A stretch of 64,000 nucleotides of DNA from Hygrocybe punicea (taxonomy: Eukaryota; Basidiomycota; Agaricomycetes; Agaricales; Hygrophoraceae): the NCBI GenBank assembly GCA_963556145.1, contig OY744461.1, forward strand, positions 7,636,891 to 7,700,890. The letters are read 5' to 3'. How positions within the stretch are numbered: the first letter of the stretch is position 1; the number at the start of each line of letters is the position of its first letter. Positions 45,703 to 57,586 of the stretch are shown here, piece by piece. The position numbers were made by a program, and so were the translations under genes. The notes below the pieces were generated by a model. It made no database searches. It was given only the letters and a program-made list of their open reading frames with translations, and was not told where the DNA came from.

Positions 45703-45759
45703 GCGATAGTGTGCCAGTATTGCGATAGTGTGCCAGTATTGCGATAGTGTGCCAGTATT
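45703..45759 (+). repeat. 19-bp tandem repeat, three copies
   Basis: Three perfect copies of GCGATAGTGTGCCAGTATT stand in a row. They lie at the end of the coiled-coil frame and close it. Confidence 0.95.
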
Positions 45760-45797
45760 TTATCGAACTCACTTTGCAGCAGCGAGCTTTGTCTCCC

Positions 45798-45899
45798 GAA
45801 ACGATCACCCCCAACCAATTTGACACTTCTACATCGGGGCCTGTCCACGAAACGATCACCCCCGACCATTTTGTCGCTTCTACATCAGGGCCTGTCCAC
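45798..45899 (+). repeat. 51-bp tandem duplication
   Basis: Two in-frame copies of a 51-bp unit encode ETITPNQFDTSTSGPVH and ETITPDHFVASTSGPVH. Confidence 0.95.
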
Positions 45900-47403
45900 G
45901 AAGAAATTCATATCGATGCAGAAGATACCATTTACGAGGCACCTCCTGAGGAATCTAATGAAGCTGCTTGTGCTCCAGCTGACGAAGATAACCCTGCAGC
46001 CAGCACCGCTGATGCGAATCTCAAGTTTTGTCTGCATCCCGATGACCCGAAGAACTTCCTCAAGCTTTCCACCGCTCTTACCATTCTCACAAAGACGAGT
46101 ATAACCTCTGAAGAACTTGGGGTGGCCGACAATCTCCTCCGGGAGTATTGTACAGAACTTACTACCGTAATCACACATTTCCACTGTCTTCAACTACTAA
46201 CTATGAGTTGCAGCTCTACGGACCTACTGTAATAAAGCCAAATCACCACTATGTGACCCATATCACATCTTGCGTTGAAAACTTCGGACCAGTTCAAGGC
46301 TTCTGGACCTTCTTGTTCGAACGGCTCAACCATGTGCTCAAGTCATTCAAAACCAATAATCATGCGAATGGAGAACTTGAGACAACATTTTTTCAAGAGT
46401 TCCAGCGAACGTGTCAATCTGCACGCGTTGTGAGTGTCAATATTAATTAAGTAACTAAACAAATATGACATCTTTCAAGACATCTGCTCTCGCTCGACAC
46501 CCACAATATTCAGTGCAAAATGAAGCCGCCCAAATCATGTTAAAGGCAACTAATGAAGAGCGAGGAACGGTTGCGTCATTAGGTGCTCTCTCTCAAGAGT
46601 TGGATGACCTCCACCAAGACGGCAAGTGCAGATTCATTTCTCAATGGTCCAATGCTAACTCAACACCAGCTGGTCAATTATACACACTATCTCCTCGCTG
46701 CGAGGCCAGACACATGAGCCAGGAAACCTACCGCAAACTTGCCTGGATGCTTTCCATCAAATACCCTGATTTCCCTGTCCACTGTCAATCTCACCGACCG
46801 CTAAATCCCCAAAGCGTACCACTAGATCAAAAAGCTATATTTTATGACTATGTCATCATTAATGGATCACGGTACTATGCTTCATCAGCAGTCGGCTCCC
46901 GTCAAGCATCGCTCGTTGAGATCAATACCAATGTCAATATGATTTCACCAGCCATGCTCAAGTGTGGCGAACTGCTTGAAATCTTGCGAGTTGACAACTT
47001 ACCGAGTCGAAACGGGCATCCAATATGGCTTGGTCGAATACGCTGGTTCAAAGAATGGAAATTACCTCGAGAACCAGTGTGGGATACATAGTGAGTTCGC
47101 ATTAATTGACTTGACAGGTGAATACTCATCATTGAATCAAGCAACCACAAAATGAATGTTCGGTTGTGGGAGATATACGAATATGATAACGATGAGCGGC
47201 TTCCAGGATTCGTTGATCTGGCATGCATCAAAGGTCACTTAGGGCTTTCTGTTGTATTGGTTGGTGACTCTGATACCAAGGTCTGGTGCACGGTTGGGAT
47301 AAATAAAGGTCGGTATTCTGCTAGTTTTGTGCTCAACCGCTGATGAACATTTGCAGACAATTTTACTCTATGAAACTTTGTATAACGCTCTTTATGTACC
47401 ACC

Positions 47404-49530
47404 TCACAAGTCACCAGAATCTTGTACCTCGCCGCTATCTGAATCCGAATCGCTTTCTACTTCTGCAAGATATGCTAGGTCATTTTCAGATAAGTCGCCG
47501 TCTTGTATCTTTGTCTCGAATTCGTTCCACCAAGTGAAGTTTTCGCGCAATTCCATCACAGAGTCATGGTGATATTTCCTCACCCACGATGCTTGAACCA
47601 TACCAGCAAATGGAATTGTTCTCGGATTTTTGGTTGACGCAGGTGCACGTATATTTGCCCTGGCCGGGGCCCCATAGAAGACTTTACGCGCCATTTTTGA
47701 AGCTTTGATACTGACACGGCGTTTCTTGCGTGCGGGTTCACTGGCACCGGCAGTTGCCTCAGGTCCATTGAGCGTCCCAGCAGCATTCGATCCTCCTGGT
47801 TGTGGATCCTGGATTTCCGGTGCTGGACGAGTTTTCGCAAACCAGCTGATGTGATCAAGCAACTTCAGTAGCCGTACGTACTATGCAACCCAATTGGAGT
47901 CAGTGCAACAATGCAGTTAAGTTGTAACCTCACTTTTTTTGTACGCCATGTTTTCCCTCTGACCATATTTGCTCTTTTTCCGGCCTCAACTTTACGCCGA
48001 CGCTCTTTGCTGCCATCACTAATTGTCTCCTCGTCCAAGGATAAGATACTCGACGCATAATCCGTGTCAAGCATGCCTTCAACACCTTTGTATCTTCACA
48101 CACGCTCGAACTCTGCAGCAGCTTTACGGCGGTCTTGTGTGATCTGGCATTGCATCAGACAAAGGCAGTATGCATGAAGCGTTGAAGTCTTACCAGGGCT
48201 CTACGATTGCGTTGACGGTCAGCTATGGTTTTTTTCTCTAATTTGAGTTTGCCTTCCTCCGATTGCATTTTCTTCCAGGTGCCTGCTATACTTCTGAAAT
48301 AGGTCTTCGCACAAGATTCAATCACATCTTTCACGAATGAGTCCTCAGGGATCTGATGGCGATGATTGTTGGTACGGCGACGCTGCAGTTAAAATGAGCT
48401 TGGCAAGGTACCAAGGGCTAGACGAAGTAAGCGACATACATTTTCATCGTCCATGATTCGTTCAACGATCTCACAAATAAACTTGGCGTTTACAGACTTA
48501 TCGATTGCAACTTTCCAATCTGGGCGCCAAACTCGAGTCGAGTCCTCTTTTACCTCAAATGGCACTCCATTAGCTAGTGGGCCCGGCAATGCTTCCACTC
48601 GGGCCTTTTCATTCTTGGTTTGGTCAATGTCGCAGAGGTTCCAAAACATGCTGTGGACGAGTTCCTGGATGATACGGTGAGTCAAGGATACATCGTTAGA
48701 TAATTGCAAACTTACTTTAACTTCTCGGTGTTGATTCGAAATATTCTTGGAGTTGGGTTTTGAGGCCTTCATTTGATTCACGTGAGTTTCTTTGAAGGTC
48801 TGAAAGGCTTCTTCTAATTCGTCAAGTCTTGTGTTGACGGTTGTATTTGATTCACGCAGATCGTGCACTTCTTTGAGTAAGTTCTCACAAGCAGTAGCGA
48901 GAACATCGATACGGGCGCTATGATCCACTTGGGGTAGCCGAGAGATAGAGTGGTGTTGTGCGTGATTTTGATTTGTGCTAAGGAATGGATCGGAATTATA
49001 CTGATCTTGTGTTCGTGATATGTTTCGTGAAGGTGTGTGTCCAGATGGTAAACCCAGCAGTCCCAGACAATTACCATCCTGTTGCTCTTCACTTGGGCAT
49101 CCATGCATTCCTGGATAGGACATCAGGACGGGCTGATGATATTCTGGGTGGTGTTGCAGATGAGGTACGGTATTTCAATCGCGCGACGATTGTGATTGAT
49201 GATATGCTTGTCCAGCGTCCATCGAAGGCATTCGGTTGTCGTGGTACCGCTGCATCGACTGAAATTCAGTGAGTGGTATTATTTTGGTATTATTCGTCCT
49301 AATTGACTTCAACTCACATATTCATCGTCAGGACGCAATGATGGTGTTTGCGAGAGACTACGAGAAGGCAAGCTAGGTGTTACCATCGAAGAAATCGAGT
49401 ATTCAGATGGCATTGACGGGGACGAAGCTGAGAGAGGACTATGCAATGCTGGCATGTTAGCGGTCGTATTGGCCGTTCCGATGGGCATGAGTGGCAGCGT
49501 AGGACGGTGCCGTCCCCTTGGGAACGACAT
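47404..49530 (-). pseudogene. Second ORF of the CACTA-like element, coiled-coil protein
   Basis: Exons on minus run from 49530 (MSFPRGRHRPTLPLMP), through a long exon from about 49264 to 48439, then about 48383-48200, about 48146-47935 and 47882-47404, ending DSDSDSGEVQDSGDL. The centre is a coiled coil (ARIDVLATACENLLKEVHDL) followed by RIIQELVHSMFWNL and a basic-helical segment (SCAKTYFRSIAGTWKKMQSE). In-frame TGA codons occur at 49177-49175 and 48098-48096; both fit CGA to TGA. No family name comes to mind. Its place opposite the transposase suggests an accessory DNA-binding or regulatory protein, which is inference. Confidence 0.55.
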
Positions 49531-50552
49531 GGGATCGTGCGGGGGCGATGGGGACCAGAAAGGGGGGGGAACGCGGTAGGCACGCTGGAGGACCAGGCGA
49601 CCAATAATATTATATTTGGATGTAATCTATATCTGGATGTGCTATATACCCTGGCATCTGATGCACTAGAGAAGTCGGAAATCCCAACTCTGGATTGTTC
49701 TTAGCAAATGTCCTCGGAGAAAGGCTTACTACTCAAGCAACTCGCAAGACACAGACTGTGTATGTTATCCAGATCCAGAGACACTACGTGCAGGGCGCCG
49801 TTCCACAACCTCTTTCAATTACGATCAAGCTCATATATTGACTCGTGCTATGTTTGGTTACAAGTTATACTCTGGTGCTATCCTGATCGTGCTATTTTAG
49901 GACTTCCGCAGTGAATGTGTGAGCGGATGATCGATCGGAACACAAACGATCGCGACCGTCGATGCATGGCAGAACGAAGAGCACGGCGGCATCTGCCGGT
50001 TTCGGTTATCGGTTTCGGACCGAACCATGCCGATCGGTCATTTCCAAAGCTAAAGCTATGCTGGGTGGAGCAGTACAGAATACTCGACTCTGAGTTACGC
50101 GTGAGGAGTGCGCATGTTCTCGAGCTTGTATAAATGCAGTACTGCAACATTCCGACATTGTAAAGCTTATGCCGCGACGCCGTGAGCCCCGTCACCGACT
50201 CACGTGACTTGAATCCTGCCAACGGGCAGTTCACCCGACAACCTGCGTACTACAATTCTCGTCAAAAGAACCCAAGACCTTCTTGGTTTCTTGGTGAACC
50301 TTCAGAAACCTTTCGAAACTTGTCCAAGTCAAAACCGGGACTCATATCATTGAAACACATTCAAATACCCCGAAACATGAGAAATTCATGATTAATTCAT
50401 TATTACGTAAGGTGACAAGTATCAGGCTATGAATGTCCTAAAATAAACCACCGTTGCTCTCTGATCAGACACTCCACTTGGCGGTTAGGTCAACCCCCCC
50501 CGTCCAACAGTCCCAGCACAACTGGCCGTTGAGCTACAGGTCTCGCTCGACG
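49531..50552. other. 1 kb without a supported gene
   Basis: Only short frames without domains occur. Two inverted GATCGATCG/CGATCG clusters lie near 49928-50035. I cannot place the right end of the CACTA-like element within it. Confidence 0.4.
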
Positions 50553-51244
50553 ATGCATCTTCTAGGTGCAGCCTCAATCATGTCTGACCTCCACTTCGCC
50601 GTGCCAAGCTCAACGACGCTTATCTTGTCCTTCTTCTTCTCTCTGGTTCTCCTCGCCGTCATTCGTACTGCTCTTTTCGCCATCAGCACCCTCTCGACGA
50701 CTTCCAATGCTAACGAGAAACTCGTCCAAAGCACAGCTGGTGAGACTGTTCGTCAGGATGGACAACCAAGCTGGTTCCCCAGTATTTCGCCACGGAAGTG
50801 GAGTTGGAGATGGGACGGACTGCCCCTGTCCTCACCCATATCTCTCTCTTGTCCCAACAGTGAAGTCGCAAGTGTTGAAGTCGGTATGAGCAACCTGTCG
50901 GCGCCGACCGCCGATGTAAATTTGCGGATTAAAAGTGCAGGTCCTGCATTCGACCATCCTCGTGCGTCACGGCCTTTTTTTGCCCGCTCTTCCCTGTTCT
51001 CCTTTTGTTTCGCTTTGGCTCATCATATCCGCTCAGTACCCGCTATCTACGAGACGGAAATTCCCGTATCCATGGCCAAAATGATCATGTCTCGACATGT
51101 AAAGCCCCTCATTCGGTCTTATCGAGCCATATCATGCACCATTTCTCACTCTTTTTTCACCAGACATCCCGTCGACCAACCCCACCTCGGCCCCCGCGGC
51201 GAATCACAGGACCCGCTGCACGCCGTGTCCAATCAATGGTCTAA
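50553..51244 (+). CDS. Small single-pass membrane protein, unknown family
   Basis: Five exons (50553-50827, 50861-50883, 50941-50961, 51037-51098, 51164-51244) give 153 residues. Phases agree throughout and the third intron has a long pyrimidine tract. One membrane helix lies near the N-terminus (TTLILSFFFSLVLLAVIRTA). The C-terminal half reads GPAFDHPLPAIYETEIPVSM, then AKMIMSRHTSRRPTPPRPPR and ends RRVQSMV, a Pro/Arg-rich tail that I associate with short uncharacterised basidiomycete proteins. An ATG at 50580 is an alternative start. Function unknown. Confidence 0.5.
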
Positions 51245-51756
51245 CGCCCGCCGACCTCTATCATTATTATTCCATAGCATCACATCCGCCCTCCCTCCCT
51301 CCCTCCGATAAGCATGACGGCTGCCTGGACGTTTTCGAATATTTATACGTATACGCCAATACGATTTCAGCAATCACGTACCATCTGTTATCTACCACGG
51401 ACTCAACACCAATGACACGCGACCCCCCCCTCGATTTGAAGCTCGATGTATTTACGAGAAGAAGAGTTGTGAAAAGCGGACGAGTGGGGAAGTTGCGAAT
51501 TACATTCCGCGCTTCTCTTCGGACATGTTGGACAGTTCTCAGGGCTTCGATCATTAGTTTTACGTGTCAGACTTTTCGTTTACTCTTATCTTATCTGGAT
51601 GATTGTGTTGCTTCCATTTATGGTAGAATTGAGGTACACTGCTGATCAAAACGTGGTATTGAATTGAATTGAACACACTAGCACTAGCACTAGCGTAGAG
51701 ATGACTATTATTAGCATGGTATCGCACTACCTACACGCCAGCTCTTCCCCGCTCCA
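51245..51756. other. Intergenic, no gene seen
   Basis: Short frames on both strands (51554-51267 minus, 51412-51645 plus) lack any domain. The short direct repeat CACTAGCACTAGCACTAG occurs at about 51677. Confidence 0.4.
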
Positions 51757-53800
51757 CTATACACCGTACCCTGGTGGAACAAGATAACTCGGCGGTCGAT
51801 CCTGTGAATCCCTAACATCATTCTGCGCGCGGAACGAAGGATCAACACGAGCAGCGAGCAGAGATAGAATCGTGTCAATGTTAACACCGTGACTGGCGGA
51901 CGGGGGAGCGTTTACAGTCAACGGAGACGCAGCAGCCGATAGTACAGGCGATTGTGCGGACGAGGAATAATAGTTGACCGACGTCGATGCTTGCGGATAG
52001 GCATTCGAGTTCAAAAGATCAGCGGGCGAGTTGGTCAAAGACGTATCAGCATGGTCCCGCATGGTCGAGGGATCGATCCGCGCGGCCACCAGGGACACAA
52101 TTCGATCAAGATCGGCGGGATTCATGCCCATATCTACAAACGATTGCGTTTGGGCTACGGGGGTGGTGTTTGGTTCTTCAGCGTTGCCTTGCGAAACAAT
52201 AGACGCTGTGGGACTCGACGCAACCGTCCCAGGATGCGGCGATCCCAAGCGTGAGCCGCAGCTAAAGTCCAACATCCTTTCTTTAGACGGGAGGACCTGC
52301 GCCAGTTCGGGACTACTCGATTCTGCTAGAAATGGTCTAGCAGCTATCTTATCACTCTTCTTCGTAGAGCGGCGTCGCCGGATTAACAAGCAGGCGATCA
52401 GGAGTGCAATCAGGACGACGGCAGCTAAAGGGACCACGAGTGCCACTATGTTGACGGAGCTGCAAATGTTATGACGTGAGAATGACGGTGAGTACGGGAA
52501 CCAAGGGAAACGCACTGTTTCGATGAACTGCCATTGGCTGTAGGTGACGTGCCTGAAGTACCTGAACCCTGGGAATGAATATGATGAAAGTTAAAAGGTG
52601 GATACACCTACCACTTGAAGAGGACGCAGACCGAGACGAATGGGTGGTTGGAGCAGACTGATGGGACTGACGGGAAGAAGGGGATCCAGAGGACTGAGGG
52701 AACTGACCAGACTGTGGGGACTGATCAGATTGTGGGGATTGCGTAGACTGATCGGACTGAAGGGCTCCGTTGGTAAGCAGATCGGTCTGATCGGTCAGAG
52801 TAGATTGATCAGACTGGGGCAACTGAGTCGACTGATGAGACGGGGAGGGTTGAGTAGACTGATCGGACTGAGATAAATGAGTGGACTGGGTGGGCTGAGG
52901 AAATTGAGGGAAATGAGTGGACTGGGTGGGCTGGGCCTGAGGAGAATTAGCCGACTGTGTAGGCTGGGACTGAGGGGAATTAACAGGCTGCGTAGATCGA
53001 AAAGAAGGAATAGCCGGGGGGACATATGTAGATTGAGAGGACGGAGGGGGAGCAGCCCTAAAAAATGACCGTATCAATTATCCAATGAAACTTATTTAAG
53101 AACGCGGCTAAACATACGGTGGCCCTATGTAAAATTGTTGCTGTGGAGAAGCTGTTGAAGGATTACAGTAGACTATTCCGAGCACGCCGCCTGGTTCGGC
53201 GGAAAGACAACTTTGACCGGGGCCTTGACCGTTGTCCATCCACCCTACTCTGGGGATGAGGACTAATGGGCCAGTAACGCCGGTGAAAGCACTATACGAC
53301 AATGCCTGACGAACAGCAGTTTGTCAGCACAACATCAAAGTGAAGTAAAAAAGTGACAATATGCCTGATTGGATGACTGGCTGCCGCGTCCATCCGATCT
53401 ACCACCACAAGTGAACATCCCAGGATTGCCATTGTACGCGTCAACATCGAGACATGAATTCGTCTGTGTTCAAGTTCAATTCTTTAAATTGAAAAAAAAA
53501 AAAAACATGAAACCAATCGGGTGTGATGAAGCGACATACCCCAGAGAGAATAAGGATGACAAATCCACTGTCGGTGATGTACTGGCCTCCAATCGATACA
53601 TCCCACTTCTGCCCTACACTATTGTCGCAGGACTTCAGGGTAACAGCCGCGTTGTCGAAGCTCCCTGATGCTGACAAGCAGGTTCCATCTGAGTTACGGA
53701 TGGGCTGGCCAGTGAACACATCGACCGTTTGTGCGTGAGCTGGTAAAATGTGGCAGCACAGTGCGACGACCGCGACAATCGCCAGTGATAGTACGAGCAT
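51757..53800 (-). CDS. Secreted/surface protein: lectin-like head, Ser/Gln stalk, TM helix
   Basis: Six exons on minus (53800-53540, 53463-53365, 53305-53118, 53057-52612, 52561-52516, 52459-51757) give 580 residues. Residues 1-24 are a signal peptide (LSLAIVAVVALCCHILPAHA). Residues 25-180 resemble a ricin-B beta-trefoil: DGTCLSASGSFDNAAVTLKS with GQKW, then TNSCLDVDAYNGNPGMFTC, then QSCLSAEPGGVLGIVYC. Residues 180-330 are a low-complexity stalk of SDQSTQ/PQSxQ repeats, likely O-glycosylated. One TM helix (VALVVPLAAVVLIALLIACL) precedes RRRR and a cytosolic tail with two related segments (DLDRIVSLVAARIDPS and NIDTILSLLAARVDPS). The second intron is GC-AG. A wall sensor-like role is inference. 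Confidence 0.75.
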
Positions 53801-54103
53801 TAAATTTTGGTCGGGCCTGACGCCTGAAAGTTGGGGAATGGGAAACTAATATATGTGCCGGCATCGAATGTATGTAACGTCTTGATGGAAGTAGACGAAA
53901 CACACTGTGGGCATTCTCAGGCTGCCTTGACAGAATGGCACCGAGGGTTGAACCGTTTTGGGAAAATAAGGCCGAGCGGCATTGTGCGACGTTTTTAACA
54001 AAATTGTGTATCAAAGGGCGTCAGAAACAAGTAGCCGCGAAATTTCTGTTTATCGGATTTCATTCGGGACAAGTTAAACAAAGCCAGACAAAAACAAGGT
54101 TAC
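53801..54103. other. Intergenic, no gene seen
   Basis: Upstream region of the lectin-like gene and 3' flank of the transcription factor gene, which is tandem with it on the minus strand. No coding frame is supported. Confidence 0.5.
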
Positions 54104-57045
54104 TCAAATTTCTTCCTCCATCACGGAGGCGTACGGATATTGCTGACTCAGGGCCTGCAAAAGTGCAGCAAGGTCCTCGTCCGTCAACTGCAACGGTGCC
54201 TGAGGCCCGTCCTCGGCGAAATCGCCAAGCTGGGGCTCCCACTGATTCCCTTCAAAGTGAGTCACTCTTGTCGTTCCGGCTGGCATGTATGGACGACTAG
54301 ACATCGCCTCTCCGCCCCTCATACCGAGGCCCATGTCAAACAAACGCATGCCAGCGCCAGAGAATGGTCCAATGATGTCACTATTGACATCCTTCTTCTG
54401 CGCCGTGGGCTCAGAATGTCCAGCTCGAACGGTTGTGTCTTTTCTTGGATCCCAGACATGATATGTTGAAGGTTGCAGGACGGAAGACTGTGGATTGGAC
54501 GTTCCCGCAGTAGCAGGAGGAATGGCGGGCGAGGCGTCGACATTAGCGGACGGTCCTTGCGTGACTGATGACGCAATTGCCGTTGTTTCCTGGAGCCTCG
54601 ACTTTAGTTCTCCCTGCAAAAGGTTGCCCAAAATCCCAGCGATATGGTTTGCACACTGGAAAGACCTGCCCGTCTCCAGCAGATACTCGATGCACAGGTT
54701 TGCCTGAGAAAGTGACTGAGAGAAGGACACTTTGGCCAGACGAGTCCCGGAGGAAGCATGGACAGCCGAAAGGAGGAAAATTGTCCCCGCCGAGAAGACA
54801 ACCTGGATTAAGGTAATGGGGACATATCGCAGAGAATACAATATCCTCCACGTGCTCAGAAGCTCCATGATGTTGCGCGCGGCTCGATTGCATAGCTGGT
54901 CGTCAAGGTAAGGTGATGAATCATAACAATAGATATATTAACACTACCTTGACGTGATCTATCTCCTTCTCTGACTCAGGGAACAGGCGACCGCGGCGGT
55001 AAAATGGGCGGTGGAGCAGAATGAACAGCCACCAAAAGGCCAATTCCAGCATTATTCGATGAGGGGTTGCGGTAGTCCGGTTCGTCAATTTTATTTCGAC
55101 TTCAGGCGACAAACTCTCCTTCCAAGTGTTGAGCTCCACGCTAAACGCCAAGTGAGATGACGAGAAATTCGGCTATAAAACTGCCGCTACTGACTCAAAT
55201 TTGGAAATGAGTTCGTGACTCACTTCTTGGCGGGTACCAGGATTACTCAACACATTCCTGTAGTTTGATTCCTTCATATAACTTGATGACATGTAAGAGG
55301 TTCGTTGAACTTACACCACTTCCATAATACGTCTACCAATGCGTAGCAGTTCACACGTGGCCGCGAACGTGCTTGATAAGTAGTTTGGTTGTGGAGGAAT
55401 CCCTGACGGTCTGTGATGCCATAGCATTCGATCAAACTCGGAGTCGACAAATGGAATGGGAATGGTTTTCCGATCAGACGGGGCGGCCACACAGAACTCG
55501 CGGCCAACATAAAGTGACCAACACACATCCTGATTATTAGAATTGGGTCTTCGCCAGCTCAATGGTAAGCATGTAACGACATACCTGACTGAAAGTGGTC
55601 CAGTGAGCCCAGTTTCGGTCATGCATATCATTGTGCGTGATAAAGTTCGCCTTGACCCAAGGCGTACAGTTGATGCCGAGCCCCACTGAATGAGAAAATA
55701 GTTATCATCCACAGTCGCACATAGTCGGTGGACTTACAAGCCTGACTCACACGGCCACTCATACCTTCATTCAGGCATTATGGTCAGTATAAAACTCCAT
55801 AAAAACAAAGAAATTCTAACCGAAGTAAAGGTAGCCCAGCGTTTGGTCTCCTAGTGACGAATGAAAACTCCCAAGGATTGAGAGTGCATGCATGACACTA
55901 ATGTTTGGCCTGGAGCATTCGGTGTCAATGTAACTCTTCGCTCGCCTGGCAAAATACTGCCGGGCCCTGAGGTCGCGGATACGTGGTTCGTCCGAAAAGG
56001 CGGTGGCCAGCGCCACAAGCGCATTATGAAGCATTGGAGAGTAGTGAGCGGTTTTCGGCGGAGGTTGCGAGGGAGGACGACTCAAAGCCCTATACATGTC
56101 TCGAAGGAATAGCGGCGGCACGATCCGCAAACACCAAGATGTGAAAAATTTAAAGAGCAAATCAAGGAGCCTGAGGGATTGATTATCAGGGCAGACGGTA
56201 TCGCGATAAAGAGCGCGTTAACATACTTGTCATGCTCGCGACGATCGAGAAGGATTTCTGGCGGAAGGTGGCGGGACCAGTCAAAGTCGGGATTGTAGTT
56301 GCTCTCGTCAACGCCATCGACAAGAAGCACGTAACAACGAGATGGATCTTCGGCGATTTCTGGGAAACGAGACAGGTTTCCTGGGATTGTGGGGGCGAAC
56401 TGAAATATTGAAGTTCGACCGTACAGTTGGAGACCGTCACCCTCAAGCTGACGATACCGTCGAGGGTAATTAGAGACTGGGTAGACGTGCCATCGGAGAA
56501 TCGTTTGTACATACATGGAATGCCCTCATCTGCTCAGCAAGATCATCCTCATTGTCGGAAAGGTTGAGATCGAAATCTTGCCCGTCATCCACCAGCGGTG
56601 GAAAATCCGGTCGTAAATGGAGATAATCCTCGGTCAAACCACCATGCTCATTGCGACATTGTTCGAGTTTCGTTTCGAGCAAAGTGGTATACTTGACGAG
56701 GCTTTCGATGCGACTTTCAAGTGACTTGACATACTCTTTGCTAGAGGTCCGCTTTAGTGGTTCAGGTCCCCAAGAACACTGTGACACAAGCAATTGAAAG
56801 TCGTCAGCTACGAAAACAAGTATATAGCCAGTGGTTGGACTCGATAATCACGTCGCTGGCATGGCCAGAGGATTCGCAAGTTTGGCAAATAGGCCTTTCG
56901 CCGGTGCATTTAATTTTCCTTTCATAAGCGAAAAAAACATCAGTGTCACAACAGTAGCGTCTTCAGGGGTAACATACTTTAAACGGCACCAACCACAAGC
57001 CTGATACACATATGGGGCCCTGATACGCTTGCCGCGTATCATCAC
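54104..57045 (-). CDS. Zn2Cys6 fungal-specific transcription factor
   Basis: Eleven exons on minus (57045-56978, 56918-56852, 56778-56515, 56447-56227, 56170-55821, 55764-55738, 55685-55585, 55529-55315, 55257-55224, 55172-54948, 54895-54104) give 787 residues. The binuclear cluster is assembled across exons 1-3: ACGWCRLKKIKCTGERPICQ, TC and DCSWGP, with Cx2Cx6Cx6Cx2Cx7C spacing. A coiled-coil linker follows (VKSLESRIESLVKYTTLLET). The middle homology region has LYGRTSIFQFAP, RPNISVMHALSILG, NWAHWTTFSQDVCWSLYVGR, and LELAFWWLFILLHRPFY. The C-terminal tail is Gln/Pro-rich. Layout resembles NirA/XlnR-like regulators; the target pathway is unknown. Confidence 0.9.
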
Positions 57046-57586
57046 GAGACAGAAGTGAGGATTAACAGTGAAATGGGTTGGAAATGCAACCCCACTAGGA
57101 CGAGTGACAGGACTCCATCTTGGTTTTAAGCAGGGGGATACGATGAGTCCTGACTAGGCCTGACTAGGCCTGACAAGTGTGACTCTTCAAGTTGCAATCC
57201 CTGATTCCGAAAAGTAACCAGAAACAGATTTCGGAAAACCTACGGAGTGAATAATAGGGTACCGCCTTGTCCGCCGACCTTCCAGGATCATATCTAACCA
57301 ATGGCGGCTAACTAGCAGCCGTAAACGCCCGATTGTCTGTCGGAAATGTTGATTAGCTTCCGGCAAGCCACATACGAATTTACATTACATAAGAAATGTA
57401 CAAAGGTGACAGCGCCAACACTAAATCCGTCAACGACTCTCATATCACGTACATAATTTTCTTTCAACAAGACTCTCGGGATAGATAAACAACTCAGACA
57501 TTGAGATACAGACCCACAGCCTTTCTGTTCTTCGTCATAGCTAGAAATCAAGCTTTGGTCAGTGTTAATCCCTGCAAGATCATGCC
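57046..57586. other. Intergenic, no gene seen
   Basis: Upstream flank of the transcription factor gene and 3' flank of hexokinase. A short direct repeat GACTAGGCCT occurs at 57153-57172. Confidence 0.45.

Larger units (their letters stand above)
44928..47343 (+). pseudogene. Tnp2-like transposase, C-terminal part
   Basis: Recognisable blocks in order are LPKEIGIPAGGSLTADQWLL (45250-45310), IPELWRKCMPENNDE, a Lys/Ala-rich coiled coil (45470-45690), SEELGVADNLLREYC, YGPTVIKPNHHYVTHITSC with FWTFLFERLNHVLKSFKTNN (46220-46360), HRPLNPQSVPLDQ, and near the end FVDLACIKGHL with KVWCTVGINK. This is the region following the catalytic core of CACTA-family Tnp2 transposases in basidiomycetes (related to DUF4218). 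Frames change without splice sites, and a 19-bp triplication shifts the frame at about 45720. It is not functional. Confidence 0.7.
44928..49530. mobile_element. Decayed CACTA/Tnp2-like DNA transposon
   Basis: The island holds the C-terminal half of a Tnp2-type transposase on plus and a second multi-exon ORF on minus, meeting tail to tail at 47343/47404. The N-terminal catalytic half of the transposase is missing, so the left end is truncated. I found no terminal inverted repeats or target duplication. Both ORFs carry nonsense changes. Confidence 0.65.

Noticed and set aside
50454..51311. Uninterrupted 285-residue protein
   Set aside because: Three phase-consistent introns with good acceptors are hidden in the frame; the spliced 153-residue model fits a known type of C-terminus better.
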